64,000 nucleotides of DNA, taken from NCBI RefSeq assembly GCF_965638725.1, contig NC_134949.1:130864969-130928968 (forward strand). The letters run 5' to 3'. A model generated the notes under the pieces. That model had not been told where the DNA came from. It ran no database searches and saw only the letters and a list, made by a program, of their open reading frames with translations. This DNA is from Aptenodytes patagonicus. Its lineage: Eukaryota > Chordata > Aves > Sphenisciformes > Spheniscidae. Both the position numbers and the translations under genes were made by a program. Of this stretch, positions 10,501 through 22,799 are shown piece after piece; positions within the stretch are counted from its first letter, which is position 1, and every line of letters begins with the position of its first letter.

Positions 10501-13500
10501 AGAGGACTTCCATCCTTACCTGAAGCTGACATGGGTTATTTGATGGTTAAATAGAAATTTTCCGGGGAAAGTGGTGTAAAGATGTAAGCAGCCATTGTAC
10601 CAAATGTGATAAGGCTTCGCACCCTTCTGCAATTATAGCAGGGGTAATGAAATGTGCTTTCTTCTCTTCATGCCCACTCTGGCCTTCCCCAGATTCCCCG
10701 TGGTGCTGTTGAAGGTAAAGGCTGCAACCTCTGCTGCCCTTTACTGGGCATTCAGGCTTATAATCCACACTTGCTTCAGCCTCCCTGGAGATCAGAGGTT
10801 CGGGGTTTTTTTTCTCTGTCGCTCGTTCCTTCTTTCTCCATGTTGCCTGCCAGCGGCTGTCCTCAGCTAGCAGTACCTACAGCCTGGGTCAGTCCATTGC
10901 AGAGTAAAGACAATCTTTTCGGCAAAAGGCAGAAAGCAGAGGGAAAAATAAAAGCCTGATAATTTTGCTGCGCTCGTGTGTTTCGAGTGAGTTCAGGCGG
11001 CTCCGTACAGGTCCCACCGACATCTCCGCATTGTAATTTGGCTCTAAGAAAGAAGAGCTCTTGCATGGCAACCAGTTCGTTACACGGCTGGTAGCTGCAC
11101 GCTTTTGGCAGGTGCCTCAATGGACCAACTTGTCAGGCCCAAGCCCCAGAATGTGTCTTCTAAGGAAGCCTCAGGCTTTATATGTCCCCAGGGAAGCCAC
11201 AGGGGGTACACAGCCAATCTCGAAGAATGATTTGTGAGAAGACACCCTGTAAATAGGCAAATGCAGTGTTGGCGAAGTCAACTGAGGTATGCCCATTTAC
11301 AGCAACCGATGAAGGAGATCCAGCCTCCTGCAGCACAGACGTAAGGGAGCAAATACAGACATCAGCTTTAGTAGTTTAGCAACAAGTATGAGTTAGGATG
11401 AAACGCATATTCAGCACCGATTCAGGAAAAAGGGCTTGTGGGATGGCTCTGCAGTATTGAGAACATAGTGCCACCTCAAACTGTCCGTGTTTACAGAGGA
11501 AGAAGTAGTAATATTAAGAAACTTTCTTAGACCTTTTAAGAAGGTCTTAGGGTGCTTTATAGTAATGCACATCATGCTTTATGAATTATGCTCAGTAAAT
11601 TAAGGCTTTTGGCTTATGTTTGGCCAAAAAGAGATGTCAAGGGAATAAGAATCAAAAGAAGTAGTTTTACGAGAGAAAAGTGGTAAAAGTAGTGAACTTT
11701 ATACCTCTAACAACTGAAACTAACCAGTTACAAGACCAAAACTGGTACAGAGATGAACAAAACTGAGGTAAAGGCTATACTCTTGTCCTCCCGGAAGCCA
11801 GATGGCAACTAGATATATCCACTTGCCATGTTTGTTTTAGTGCTGTTTTATAATAACTATTAGATGATAAAGAAAGGGCTCTGCCATGCTGTGACCCTCC
11901 TTTGCCCCTGGATTGTTCCTTGCTATGGGGACAATGAAATTCTTGATTTTTTGCAGCTTTACTTCTGAAGCTTGAGCAGCTTTGTCCCAAAAGCCAACCA
12001 GCTGTGTGGAGGCAGGAGGGAGTGTGTGGTGGAGGAATGTCCTTTATCCCGTTTCCCTTCAGAGCAGGCATGTAGTATCTGGCTTTTATCAGTAAAATCG
12101 ATATGAATATGGTTTTCATAACTTCTCCTATTTCTCAGCAAATACCTTGATTTAAAAGGGAAGTTTCTAGCTGTTTTGTAGGCAGGCACTTCTGATGGCT
12201 TGTGATGACTTTCCTGATTGCTCTAAAGCTATGCAAAGTGTCCTCTCTGAAGGGAGTGGAACAGAAATACATTTGTGACTAAGTATAACTACCATAACAG
12301 GATAAATTAAGATCACCAGCATTTACAGAGAAAGGGTGGAGGACTTGGAAAAGATAAGAGGTCAGAAAGCAGAAAAATATACAAAGAGCATATCTATATT
12401 ATTTTGGGAGAAGCATTATTACATCTCCAGATGATACGGGTTTTGACACACAGCAAGAAAAATGGAGCCATACAATTTTATAATCTTCATCTTTAGCAAT
12501 AAAGTGACAATTAACCCTGCACATTTGCCGAGTCACTCAGATTGGTTTGTCACACTCTGTGGTTTCTCTTTTTTTAATCGTTTTCTTTCTTTGTAGTTCT
12601 GAATATCAGTGCCAGATTCTGTCCTGGTGGCCCTGGAGTACCTGTACATTTTCTTAAGGTCAGTAGGTAATTTACAATTACCTTGGGAGGAATTAGATCA
12701 TTTCTTCTTCTGGAAAGATCAATGTGAGGGGTTAAGAAGCATCTATGAGGTCCCCCTTGTCCATGATTTTCTGTTACTTAGCTTCTGTCAAGAAGCATGG
12801 TGGAGCTGCACCTTAAAATTTGAACACCACAGCGTTCGATACTGTTTCCATTTTCCTCCTGTTCCTTTCTTGAATGTGCCGTGCTTTATTTTCACTAGAT
12901 TTCTCCTAAGTCTGCCCTGAAGCAAGTGCAGGCAGAACTGAGGATCCTGGCCTATTCTCCAGCACTGGCAGAAGTTACCTCTTGCCATCGCAGCTTTGCA
13001 AGCGTTCACATAAGGAGTAGGGGCAAGCAAGCAAATTCCAGCTTTTCTGTTATGCAGGTGCAGCTATCCGCTTATGTGACAGACGCAGACTCCTGACTGA
13101 CATGTAACTGTCTGCTTATTGTGCAGTATTTTCAGGGACTCCTGCATGTCCTCAGCTTGCGGATAGAGGGATTGGGAAACCCCAGGTGTGAGACAGCTGA
13201 TGGACTATGGACAACATGGATGCTGCCAGGGGAGGTCAGGATGTGGAAATTCCACTGCAATGGAAAGCGATATTACGTTAGTGTGACACAAGAGCGTAGG
13301 ACGAGGCGAAGCACCGTCGGAAGAGGGTCATGTCGGGGACCTGCTAATTCTGGCATTAACTTCAGGGTACAACTGGCAGGACCTGATTCCCAGTGGGAGG
13401 ATGAAGGAAGATACCCTGGGAGACCCAGAGGAATCCCTACTTCATACAGTACAGAGGAGGACAAGGGACAGTGTGAAGAGAGTCACAGAGGCCACGGTCA

Positions 13501-15923
13501 GCCCAAGAGCTCTTCGATAAATAGCCATGCTCAAGGTGGCAAAATGAGACCAGGCACACAGTGAAAGGAACTTTGAGGTACACTGCATGAATTTTGAGCC
13601 AACGTGTTTTCTCTTGACGTGGTGCCTAGGTTTCCTTCTCCTTCTCTAAACAATGACTCCTCTTCATGTCTTCAGAAAACAAGAGGATTGATTTTTAAAG
13701 TAGCCATTTATTTTACAACAGCATACTAGTGATAAAAAGAGAAAAAATTACAACAATTTAATAGTTGGCATGTTTGGTGGATAGAATTAAGCTGTATAAA
13801 ACAATAACATTTAAAAAACAATTCATTACAGATAAAGTATAATGACAACAAATCTTAAAGCAACCAAAAAACCAAGACTGATACTTAGAGCATATCTTGT
13901 GCCCACCTCAGTGCCAGCCTAGCCAGAGGTCTTGATTTTTAAGGACAGCCTGTTGCATATTGCATACAGGTGTCTGTTACATGAGCATGCAAAGATCTAG
14001 CTCCAGCTTAGAGGCCCAGCTGCTGTTTCTGGAGCAGGCTCCTTCCCTGTGATGCTGGGGAATGGAGCGGATGTGAACTGCTCACTCAGACACTGCTTGT
14101 TTCTTGGATGAGGTGAGAGGGGTGGACGAGAGCAACTCTTCTTCCCTTGGCGGAGGATTTTTTGCTTTGTGCCCACATCCCTTCCTTCTGGAAGAGCAAT
14201 CTCAGCACTGTTTCCTTCAGTGAGCAGCCTCGTTTCCTCCACAACCATACAACAATCTCCTAAGCCACTGTGTGAGGAGCTCCGTTACGCTAAACGGAGG
14301 AGCAGCAAACAGTCGGGGACTAAATCCGTGTCAGTCTTACCAGCTGTAACAAGCACTGCCTGTCGGGCCCCTAGCACGCCCTCCTACCCTACCTAGGCTT
14401 TTGACTGCTTGGGCTCAGGGCCAGCTTAGATAATGGGTGGAGGAGTCACATCTTGAATCAGAGATGTTTGAGAAAATGCTGTGTGAAGCCTTGGCGGGAA
14501 AGGCTGCCCTTCCCTCAGGAGGTGCTTTTAAGCTGGGCACTCTACCCGTGCTCTCTGCCTGAGCTACACTGCAGCTACGTTGCAGCTCTGCCCATGCCCA
14601 TGCCTGTGCTCCAAGCTGGCCGCCCACCCTAGAAGGGCTCAGGTCAAGGAATGCAAGAAGCATGCACAGCTTGTTTGCAAAGTCTCCCTGGCATTGGAAA
14701 CAAAGCACCATATGCTCAAGCAGCAGGAGCAAAAGGACGAGCTCAAGGCAGAGGGAGTTGAGAGCAGAAGGGCAAAGAGGTGCACAGGAAAGGCACCGGG
14801 ACATCTTGCTTCATGCTCCCCCATTCCTCCTTATGGGGCACTGGTGGATAACGCACGGCTACTTCCTCTCCCTGCAGCTCCAAGAGGGCGCCTCTTCCAC
14901 TTCACTTTCTGATATCTTGCCCCTGAGGTGGCTACTGCTTATTGGCATCTTCCCCTCTCTCTTACCGCTTTTGGCCACCATCACCCCCACCTGTCTTTGC
15001 CTTACCGTCTCTCCTAGGCCCTTGCTGTGTTAGCTGTCTGCTCAGCCCACTGTGCAGGTGAAACCAATAGCAGTATCAGCAACAAGCATCGGGGCAAGGA
15101 GATCAGGTCCTGTGCGTGTGCCATCGTCCCCAGCACAGAGCACAGCAGGCAAGTCCCGGTGCCACTGTCACTGACGCAAAAGGCACAAAGGTTGCCTGCA
15201 TCGCTGGCCCTTCACACTGGGTCTGCTGGAACCAGACTTAGACTGTAGATACGCAGATTTTTAATTAACACAGACTCAGCTAGGGCTTTCCTTCTTTAAC
15301 ATGTATAGCTGAAACTGATAATGTTTTATAACAGTTGATTGCCTTTGAAATGTATGGTTCTTTTACATGTTTGTCCTGAATTGTATATATTTGTTAATGT
15401 TTCTTCTTTTTACTGGCAAGCAACAGAAATATACCTGTATTAGAAACTGAGATAAAGAGTTTATTGACTCATTTGAAAGAATTTTTAATGATATAAAAGT
15501 CAATTATATTCAATACTCAATCTCACATGGCAAAAGGATACATAAAAAAGGGGCTGCATAAACATCAGCACTACAACACACTGTGGAAACGATCTCTGAA
15601 GACCTCCCTACGCTGTCCAGCTTCTCCTGAGGCTTCTGACCTGGTGCTCAAGAGTTGCAGATCAGCACCAGAACATCCTGTGTCTTCCTGCCATCATGCT
15701 GGCTTCATGGATGAGGGAAGCAAAGTGTGCCGTCAGTCCATGGGAGTCACTGCAGGCGTCCTAGTGACACTCGTGTGAATGTCCCCCATGGGGAAGAAGA
15801 ACTCAGCAAGTCTCTTATTCATCACTTTGGTGCCTGAGAACCTACAGGCTTTAGAAAATGAAGTGAGTGTCTCTGTCTCTTCTCTTTTTCCATTTCAGGG
15901 AAGCAATTTGCTTGTTTTCCTTC
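7561..15923. other. Intergenic region, no gene recognised
   Basis: This is upstream flank of TSPAN7. Reading frames here are short (at most about 160 codons), lack recognisable domains and often overlap in several frames, as expected by chance. I see no clear repeat apart from a tiny direct duplication near 9668-9697 (two copies of a GCACCAGGGAA unit). Distal TSPAN7 regulatory elements may lie here but none can be named. Confidence 0.6.
15919..15923 (+). other. Target site duplication, left of solo LTR
   Basis: CCTTC directly precedes the solo LTR and is repeated directly after it (16466-16470). A 5-bp duplication marks retroviral integration. Confidence 0.8.
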
Positions 15924-16465
15924 TCTCCTGGTTTCGGCAGGGATAGAGTTAATTTCCTTTCTAGTAGCTGGTACGGTGTTTTGGATTTAGGATGAGAACA
16001 AAGTTGATAACACACCGATGTTTTAGTTGTTGCTAGGTAATGCTTACACTAGCCAAGGACTTTTCAGCTTCCCATGCTCTGCCGACTGAGAAGGCTGGAG
16101 GGGCACAAGAAGCTGGGAGGGGGCACAGCCAAACTGGCCAAAGGGACATTCCATACCATGTGACGTCATGCTCAGTACATAAACTGGGGAAAGCTGGCCG
16201 GGGGGGGGGGCCGCTGCTCGGGGACTGGCTGGGCATCAGTTGGCAGGTGGTGAGCAATTGTACTGTGCATCACTTGTTTTGTGTATTATTATTATTATCA
16301 TATTATTATTATCATTTTATTTCAATTATTAAACTGTTTTTATCTCAACCCACGAGTTTTTCTAACTTGTGCTCTTCCAATTCTCTCCCCCATCCCACCG
16401 GGTGGGGGGGGAGTGAGCGAGCGGCTGCGTGGTGCTTAGTTGCCGGCTGAAATTAAACCACGACA
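15924..16465 (+). mobile_element. Solo LTR of an avian endogenous retrovirus
   Basis: This 542-bp element is flanked by CCTTC target duplications and resembles a solo LTR family that is very common in bird genomes. That family has an opening like CTGGTTTCGGC, a middle part with TGACGTCA, and an end in ACCACGACA. Visible regulatory parts are a perfect CRE palindrome (16161-16168), a TATA-like TACATAAA (16176-16183), a 12-G run from 16201, an ATT/TTA-rich stretch (about 16286-16316) and an ATTAAA polyadenylation signal (16328-16333). The expected terminal TG is TC here, a point mutation, while the terminal CA is intact. No internal retroviral sequence flanks it, so the provirus was lost by LTR-LTR recombination. 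The family name is from memory of its appearance and was not checked. Confidence 0.85.
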
Positions 16466-16470
16466 CCTTC
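16466..16470 (+). other. Target site duplication, right of solo LTR
   Basis: CCTTC, identical to 15919-15923. Confidence 0.8.
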
Positions 16471-19400
16471 CATCTTGCATTTTACAGCCCTCTCTGAGTC
16501 CCAGCCCAGGCTGCAGACGTGCACAGGATCTTTTATCCCACAGGCCACCTTTGGGGAGGTTGTCACGTGGCAGTTGCACAGCGTACGTAAGTGAGGGAGC
16601 CACATGGACTGCACAAGTCACACGAAGCCGAACTAAATTATATACTGGTTTTTTACTAGGTTCTGGTGACTTCAGAAGCGCAGCAAGGGCCTCTATAATA
16701 CTTACGAATTACTGACAGGATATTATTCTTGTGCGGGAGCGGGACAAAAAAGACGAACGGTGGGTGCACTACGGAGGTGGTCCCATAGGGAAAGAACTTC
16801 ACCGTTTCCGTGCAGGAATGGCAGAACCAGGTACACCTTTCAGGGACATGTTTTGATGCAGGATTTGGTTTTTAGCGCCTGGATAACACCACTGACATTC
16901 AGAGCATTGCTGTAGTCAGTAAAGTAGTATCAAATAAAATAGGGAGTTCTACATTTACTCTCTCCTGAAGATTTTTCTGTCAAATTGGGTCAACTTCTAA
17001 GTAAAGAAAGAGAGCATTTTAATCTGTCTGCACTGCAAACCTAGCCTGGGATCTGAAAATTACTTTTGTGCATAGAAATGTTGTGGACTCTGAATTTGGC
17101 AAGCAGTATTGTTGGTGCATAAGATATAACGGTATATAATCCAAAACCTGATCATTTCTGCTTTGCTTAGCTTACCATTATTTTAGCAAATGTTTGCTTT
17201 GGTGGGTTTTTGGGGTAACGTGAGCAGATAAAAGCTCCATAAAGATATTTTTGCCAACACTGAAAATAAAAAAATAAACCAACATCCCTCCCCCCCAGTA
17301 TTTAAGCAGTAGCATTTGTCACCTTTATAAAAATACTATTATCGACTGAACGCAGATCATAAAACTGCTCTGCCCAGATCTGCAGGGGAATCAAACAGAT
17401 GGCAGAGCCCACTGCAGTTTGGATGAAGATTTTATAGCTAGATATGCAAGAGAATAGTAAAGTGATTTCAAGGTCAGCGATGAGGTGAAAACTGTGGCCA
17501 TATTTTCTTCTGCTAGGAGCACATGCAGCCTTTCTCACACATTTAAAGGAAATGCACCAAACCCAGAAATTCCTTCACTACCAGAAGCAAATGGCCTCGG
17601 TGCAAGATGATATTGCAACAGGGGGAGAATTTGCTTGCTTAACTTGCATTTTTTAAATGCATATTCTACACTAATTTTTTTCAAAGAGTTGTTCATGACT
17701 ATTTGTGTGTGTATATGTATGTATTTTTTTTAATTCAGTCAGATCTGCAGGTGGTCATACAGCAGTTTGTAAATAATATTAGTTGTGAATTTTGGCAACA
17801 AAAATGATTCTCAAATAATGGTTATTGTTATTCAATTAGTTCTGGGCCCAACACGCATCTAGAGCTGTTGGCAGCTGATTTTTTCCTCTGTGCTTGTGTC
17901 TTTTATGCCCCCACAAATCTCTGAATCAAGTAGTTATGGCATCAAATGGAAAATTTCCTCCCTGATTTGTTGTGTTCTTTTAAAAATAAAAACCCCTAGC
18001 AATCTAGCTTGTGATATCCATCAGGCTCAGCTACATAGATCTGGAGGCTGTATTTCTCTCTTGTTTATGTCATTAGTCTGGTTCTAGTTAATTTTCACTT
18101 CCAGATGTCTCTTGTGCCTGTTTTTCTCTGGTTAATGGAATATAAATTACCTTGATAGGCCAGAGCTGTTTGCTCTGTTTTACATGTTTAATTTCTGGAT
18201 ATATTTTACCGAGCCTGATCCCTCACCATCACAAAATAGCTTTTACTGCCTTACAACACAGATTTCACTGCAGTTATTTAGTGGCATGAAATACGCACAA
18301 CCGACTGAAGAATCAGGCTTGTAGTCTGAGTGCTCGTCTCTTCTTTCATTAAAGGGGCACGAAGACCTGCTCTGGCAAGGGTTGGATTCAGCTCCTGGAC
18401 CATGAGAAATAGGAAGACTCTGGTTTAGTGTGGCTGAAAGGATGGACGGGCGGGTTACCGCTATGAAGGATGACTCCTACTTGCTAGATTAGGATGTTAT
18501 CTTCAGAAAACGACGCTAAGCTGCATCATGTTTGGTATCTCCCTTCCATGAAAGGCAAGGGTTTTGGCTTTACTCATTCTCCATGAAAGAGGTGGTATAC
18601 AACAGCATTAGCGGACCTGCAGTGGGGTGGCTGCCAAGCAAATCAACTCTGTGCTGCATCGTCTTCTGCTGAATCACTTCTGGTCCTGAGGTTTCCCTCT
18701 AGGGAGTGGAGGATGGTGCCAGGGTCCAGGTAGCTCTCCCAAGTTTTTTCCTGCAGGGGTTTCTGTAAAAGGGTGGTTGGGGTGCAGTGGTGTCAATTAT
18801 GCCTTAGTGGACTTGAGCAGATCCCCACAACACTTCTTCAGTTATGGGTGGGCTAGATGCCTTTGCATATGGATATTTAGTTGCTGGATTATATAAAGCG
18901 CTGCAGCAATCAAATATTTCCTGCTGCTTTTCCAAAGAACTGCTGCAGGGACACTCACGCATTGCATACAAAGATTCCAGGGCACGTTGTACTTTTCTAT
19001 GGAGGCTTTGAAAACTTAAAGAGATGAGATCCAGTGATCTTAGAAAAAGCCTGGGAACCGGTCCTCAAGTACTAAATTTGAGTGGCAGGGACAGCCCTTG
19101 CCCTGTTCTGTGCTGCCATTTCCCCGTTGGTAGCCCAGGGCTAACTAACATTCAACTGTAGGCAGTCAAAAAGAATAGAAATGCTTCTAAAATTTTTCAA
19201 AGCTTACAAAAATATGCAGAGTCATTACTACTTCTTCTCTAGCCAAAAAGGCCCTGATTCAGGGGCTTGCTCTTTGCAGTTACCACCTCCAGTCAGTTCT
19301 TGGTGGGACAAGTCAACTTACAGCAACCTTTGCTTCATTTAGGGACCAGCTGCAGGTCCCTCTTGGGCACCTTCTTCCTGCTGACCAGCTCAGCTGAACA

Positions 19401-20267
19401 GAGGTTGAGAAAAGCCGTCACAGAGCAGCTGATGCACATACCAACTGTTATCACTGAGGTTGCATATTAATTGTTATTCAGACTTGCATTGTCAAACGCA
19501 CTATTTTTGGTTTTATGCTAGTCAGCCGAGGTCTTGAGCTCATGCTGATCAAGGATCGTGAAGGAGACTATGCAGCAAGTCAGTGAGATTTGTATGCTGA
19601 AAGTCACTCATGCTTTGAGAGCCTGCCAAAAATAATGTTTCAGAGGGCATGTATAACACTGCCAAAATCAAGCTGATGAATGGCTGTATCATTGAATTTG
19701 GATGCAGAATGAGGGTCAAGTTCAGAACAGTCTAGCCGTAGGCTATTCACACAACCTAAGCAGGATGGGACCAGGGCATTTTGTAATCGACACTTATGAA
19801 AAAGAAGTTATTTAGCTCTGTTTTATTCTGAAGTGCAGTAGAGGGAGGGCAGAGAGGAATTGAATCTGGAAGGTAGATGACAAGGCAAGTTTAGGGCCAT
19901 ACAGTGCCAGGCTTATCTGAGCATTTGGGAGTTTGTTTTAGTTAGGCACAGTAAAACAAGGAAGGGAAATGTTGGTGGTCTCTTCTGGAACCTGTACACA
20001 TCGAGGAGTTGGTTCTGCAACACTGGTGTTCACTCTTTTCTTCCAGGAATGTAGTTGTTCATGGTTAATGTTAATTCAAAACACGGGAATAAGAAGTCTG
20101 TAGATGAAATACCGCATGCTATTTTTCCTGAAGATGAGAGGAGTTTGAATTTAAATAATGAGGCTTAGTTATGAAAGCATACAGCCTTGCATTTCATTTT
20201 TTTCTTGAAGAATTTTATCTCCCTGGGTAACAGGCAGGTGATACAGCAAGAAGCATATCATTTTTTC
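16471..20267. other. Intergenic region, no gene recognised
   Basis: AT-rich unique-looking DNA between the solo LTR and the provirus. Frames are short and featureless. It contains a TG/TA-rich stretch near 17704-17730. I see nothing that supports a gene or further mobile element. Confidence 0.6.
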
Positions 20268-20721
20268 CTATCTGTGATGGATGCACTCGACCCCTTAACC
20301 AAACTAGCGGTAGCTTGGTACAGGCTCCAAACGAGGTAGAAGCCGGAGCCGGAGCCGGGCCAAGAACTCCTCTAGTTCCAACCTGTTCTCTAAAAAAGGA
20401 GTAGAGTGACACAGTGAGCATCGATGCATATGAGCTTGGAACACCGATCACACAATTAACACATGAATAGCGGGGTGGCTTTTCCCGAGACTCATTTGTC
20501 AAGGAACAAAGAGAGTTGTGGGTACAAGGAGTCTCATGCATACCTTTCCCATCGCATGTAATTTGACTACAAGCCGACCACTTTATCCCATAAATTTGAC
20601 AGCCTAAGTGAGCCGCCTTTGAGCTCTCCCTGCCAGGCAGCGTGGCTGCATGGCGGTGATCTCCCCTGGAGCTGGGACGCCTCTCAAGGTTGCTCCTCGA
20701 GGCAGAGAGACCTTTTACCAA
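20215..20721 (-). other. Antisense 168-codon open frame across the 5' LTR
   Basis: A continuous minus-strand frame from an ATG at 20721 runs through U3 to a stop at 20215 in the host flank. The predicted product is cysteine-rich in its middle third (roughly eight cysteines between residues 40 and 90) and has no domain I recognise. The same frame in the 3' LTR starts at 26253 but is cut to 112 codons. One transition (20385 G versus 25917 A) turns its CAG codon into TAG. Frames of this size arise by chance about once in a window this long, so coding status is doubtful. Confidence 0.2.
20268..20272 (+). other. Target site duplication, left of provirus
   Basis: CTATC precedes the TG of the 5' LTR and is repeated directly after the CA of the 3' LTR (26747-26751). 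Confidence 0.9.
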
Positions 20722-21214
20722 CGGCAGATCTTTGGTAAGTGACTGATAGCAGGCTGAATTAACACTAATGAAACATTACTAATCCATGTAGCTATTAAAT
20801 ATTAATTACTATAAACTCTGTATAGATAATTCCAGTAGACATAAACCGTTGTCCAAGTCTGAGACTAAGATGGGACCTGGACGCACCTAAGCTCCATCAG
20901 GAGTTTAGAGAGCAAGGGGGTCCACTCTGAACCTGGTGACTCAACGGGAGGGTCTTCCTTACCTTTTTCATCTCTGATCTCTCTGTGAATCATTCTAACT
21001 CGATTCTAACTCAATTTTCACTTGTATGTTTCTTCCATGCAGTAATTAATAAAGTGAATGTTGCCATCAAACTTATTGAACCTTGATAAACCACTGTTAA
21101 ACTTTGTTAAATTCCATCGAATTTATTGAACCGTGTAAAATTATTATTCTACCTCAGTAAAACATATTGCCGCTTCTCTCTTTTGAGTGAGGCGCAGTCC
21201 ACTCTTTCTCAACA
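20273..21214 (+). repeat. 5' LTR of provirus
   Basis: This LTR runs from TG at 20273 to CA at 21214. It contains TATAAA (20810-20815) and AATAAA (21048-21053). A second potential signal near 21156 reads AGTAAA here but AATAAA in the 3' LTR. A strong splice donor, TTTG|GTAAGT (GT at 20735-20736), lies upstream of the TATA motif. A 28-codon open stretch from ATG at 20650 reaches that donor. The minus strand carries an open frame (20215-20721) that extends slightly beyond the LTR into the left flank. Which of these is used cannot be decided from sequence. Confidence 0.93.
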
Positions 21215-21217
21215 AAT

Positions 21218-21235
21218 TGGCGTAGTCGGCAGGAT
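21218..21235 (+). other. Primer binding site, tRNA-Ser
   Basis: TGGCGTAGTCGGCAGGAT starts three bases after the 5' LTR. It is the exact complement of the 3' end of vertebrate tRNA-Ser (…CCTGCCGACTACG plus CCA), so minus-strand DNA synthesis would be primed by that tRNA. The match is over all 18 bases. The gag ATG overlaps its last two bases (21234-21236). Confidence 0.9.
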
Positions 21236-22522
21236 GGCAAGTAGTGTCACTGATTACTTACAGAAGCATGGTATCAGTCTGAGTCCCAGATTCTCAGAAG
21301 AACGGGCTCGTGATAATTGGCCTGATGGGGAAGCTGTGGAAGAACAGCTAAAGGTGACCGGGGGCATATAAAGGATGGAAAAGGGAAAGGAATTATTTGC
21401 AAAATGCTAGGTACCTGTTTAGAAGCTGCTTATCAGGATAGGAAGAATAACAATAAAAAGGAGCAGGACGTAAAGGAAGAAATAGAAGGCAGAAAGGCAG
21501 CTGAATTAATACTGTCTTTGAAAATTGAGCAGCTGCAGAAACAATTACAGGAAGAAAAGGAGAAAAAACAAAAGTTGGAAGTAAAGTTTGAGATGATACT
21601 TATGAGGGCTCCCCATCCTCCTGTCATTGTACAGATTAGGAAATTAATTGTATCCCCTGAAGAATGGGATGGGAACATATGCAGTGACCCCGACGATAGC
21701 GAACCAGGGGAGGATGATTCTTTGTTTCCCTCAAATCCCCCTGAATATGAAGCCAGACCCATCATTAAAACAGAACAGTCTGAAGGATCTCAGGGTGGTG
21801 CTCCGTGATATACTGTGCGAATCACTCCCTGGGATCCATTACAATTGGCAAATTTACAAGAAAAATACAGCAGAAAGCCAGGTGAAACTGAAACAGAGTA
21901 TTTGTGGCGAGCCTGCCTAAGTGGCGACGACCGAATAACGCTGAGTGGAGACGAAGCAAATGGCTTTTGGGGTCCAGGAGTTCTCTTAAATTTAGGACCC
22001 AACCCGGCAAATGGATCCCATTCTATCGCCAGCAGGGTAGCTTATTGGGCTGAGGGAACAGACGCTATGGAACGAGGTGAACCCTCCATAATCCCCATAA
22101 GATCTCTTAACGAGCTCTCTACAGCCATCACAAAAGCTGCCTGCATACAAGCCATGCATAAACGAGAATCCAATGATATCCCAATATCTGCTATGATTGA
22201 TTATGCAATGCTAAAACCACTACTTAGAGGAGCCCCGGCAGTTCTTAAACCCTGCTTAATTGCAAAATGGCATGAAATTAAAAGAGACAAAGAACACCAT
22301 GAGGGATTAGCTGATAATGATCCCTGCAATCAATTCCCTACCTGGGCAGAATTAATGCACAACATTGTAAACCGTGCCTGTGAAATGGGGTGGGACGATG
22401 CATTAGCCACAAAATCAGACCCAAGATCGCAAGCAGGAGATCATCGAGTGCGACCAATAAAACAACCACCCCCACAGGGAACAGGAACTAGACCAAAGGA
22501 AAATACACCTAAAGACCCATGA
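21234..22522 (+). pseudogene. gag: Degraded gag
   Basis: An ATG overlapping the primer site opens a frame (21234-21371) with an acidic, charged N-terminal module, then stops at TAA. The sequence continues in another frame from about 21372. A Lys/Glu-rich coiled-coil segment (about 21430-21600) and an acidic Pro/Asp stretch are followed by an in-frame TGA (21806-21808). The same frame then resumes as the capsid-like part to 22522, recognisable by a TPWDPLQLANLQ motif and a WGPG element. The C-terminal end is basic and proline-rich. No CCHC zinc knuckle is visible in any forward frame. One frameshift and one internal stop make the gene non-functional as it stands. Assignment as Gag rests on position after the primer site and on capsid-like features; the exact genus is uncertain. 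Confidence 0.8.
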
Positions 22523-22799
22523 GCAGAGTCTCGGGAGTGGAGAAATGAACCGTGGAGGAAAGCATTGGTGCTAAACATTCCCAGAGCCGCGATTCAGAGT
22601 CAGGCTGCTGGCATTATCCTGAGTCTAATTTTCAAGCATTCCAGAAACAGGATGATGGCAAAAGGAGAGAGCGTACCCCAAATACTCTGGTGCCACTGTC
22701 AGCTCCAAGAAAGAGTGATAACCCTTTCCTCCCCCTTAGGGATGGATTGCAAAGCATGAGGCCAAAAAATGAGTAATACCAGGATGGGCCTGCCTGTCC

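Noticed and set aside
10440..10510. Reverse-oriented CR1 3' end suggested by CATAGAAA
   Set aside because: Only one short partial unit is present and no adjacent CR1 sequence supports it.
13121..13564. 147-codon plus-strand frame
   Set aside because: Within chance expectation. The C-terminal half is hydrophilic and low complexity, and a frame on the other strand overlaps it.
14415..15033. Cluster of overlapping frames on both strands
   Set aside because: Four frames overlap in a moderately GC-rich stretch. Mutual overlap without a dominant frame indicates few stops by composition, not genes.
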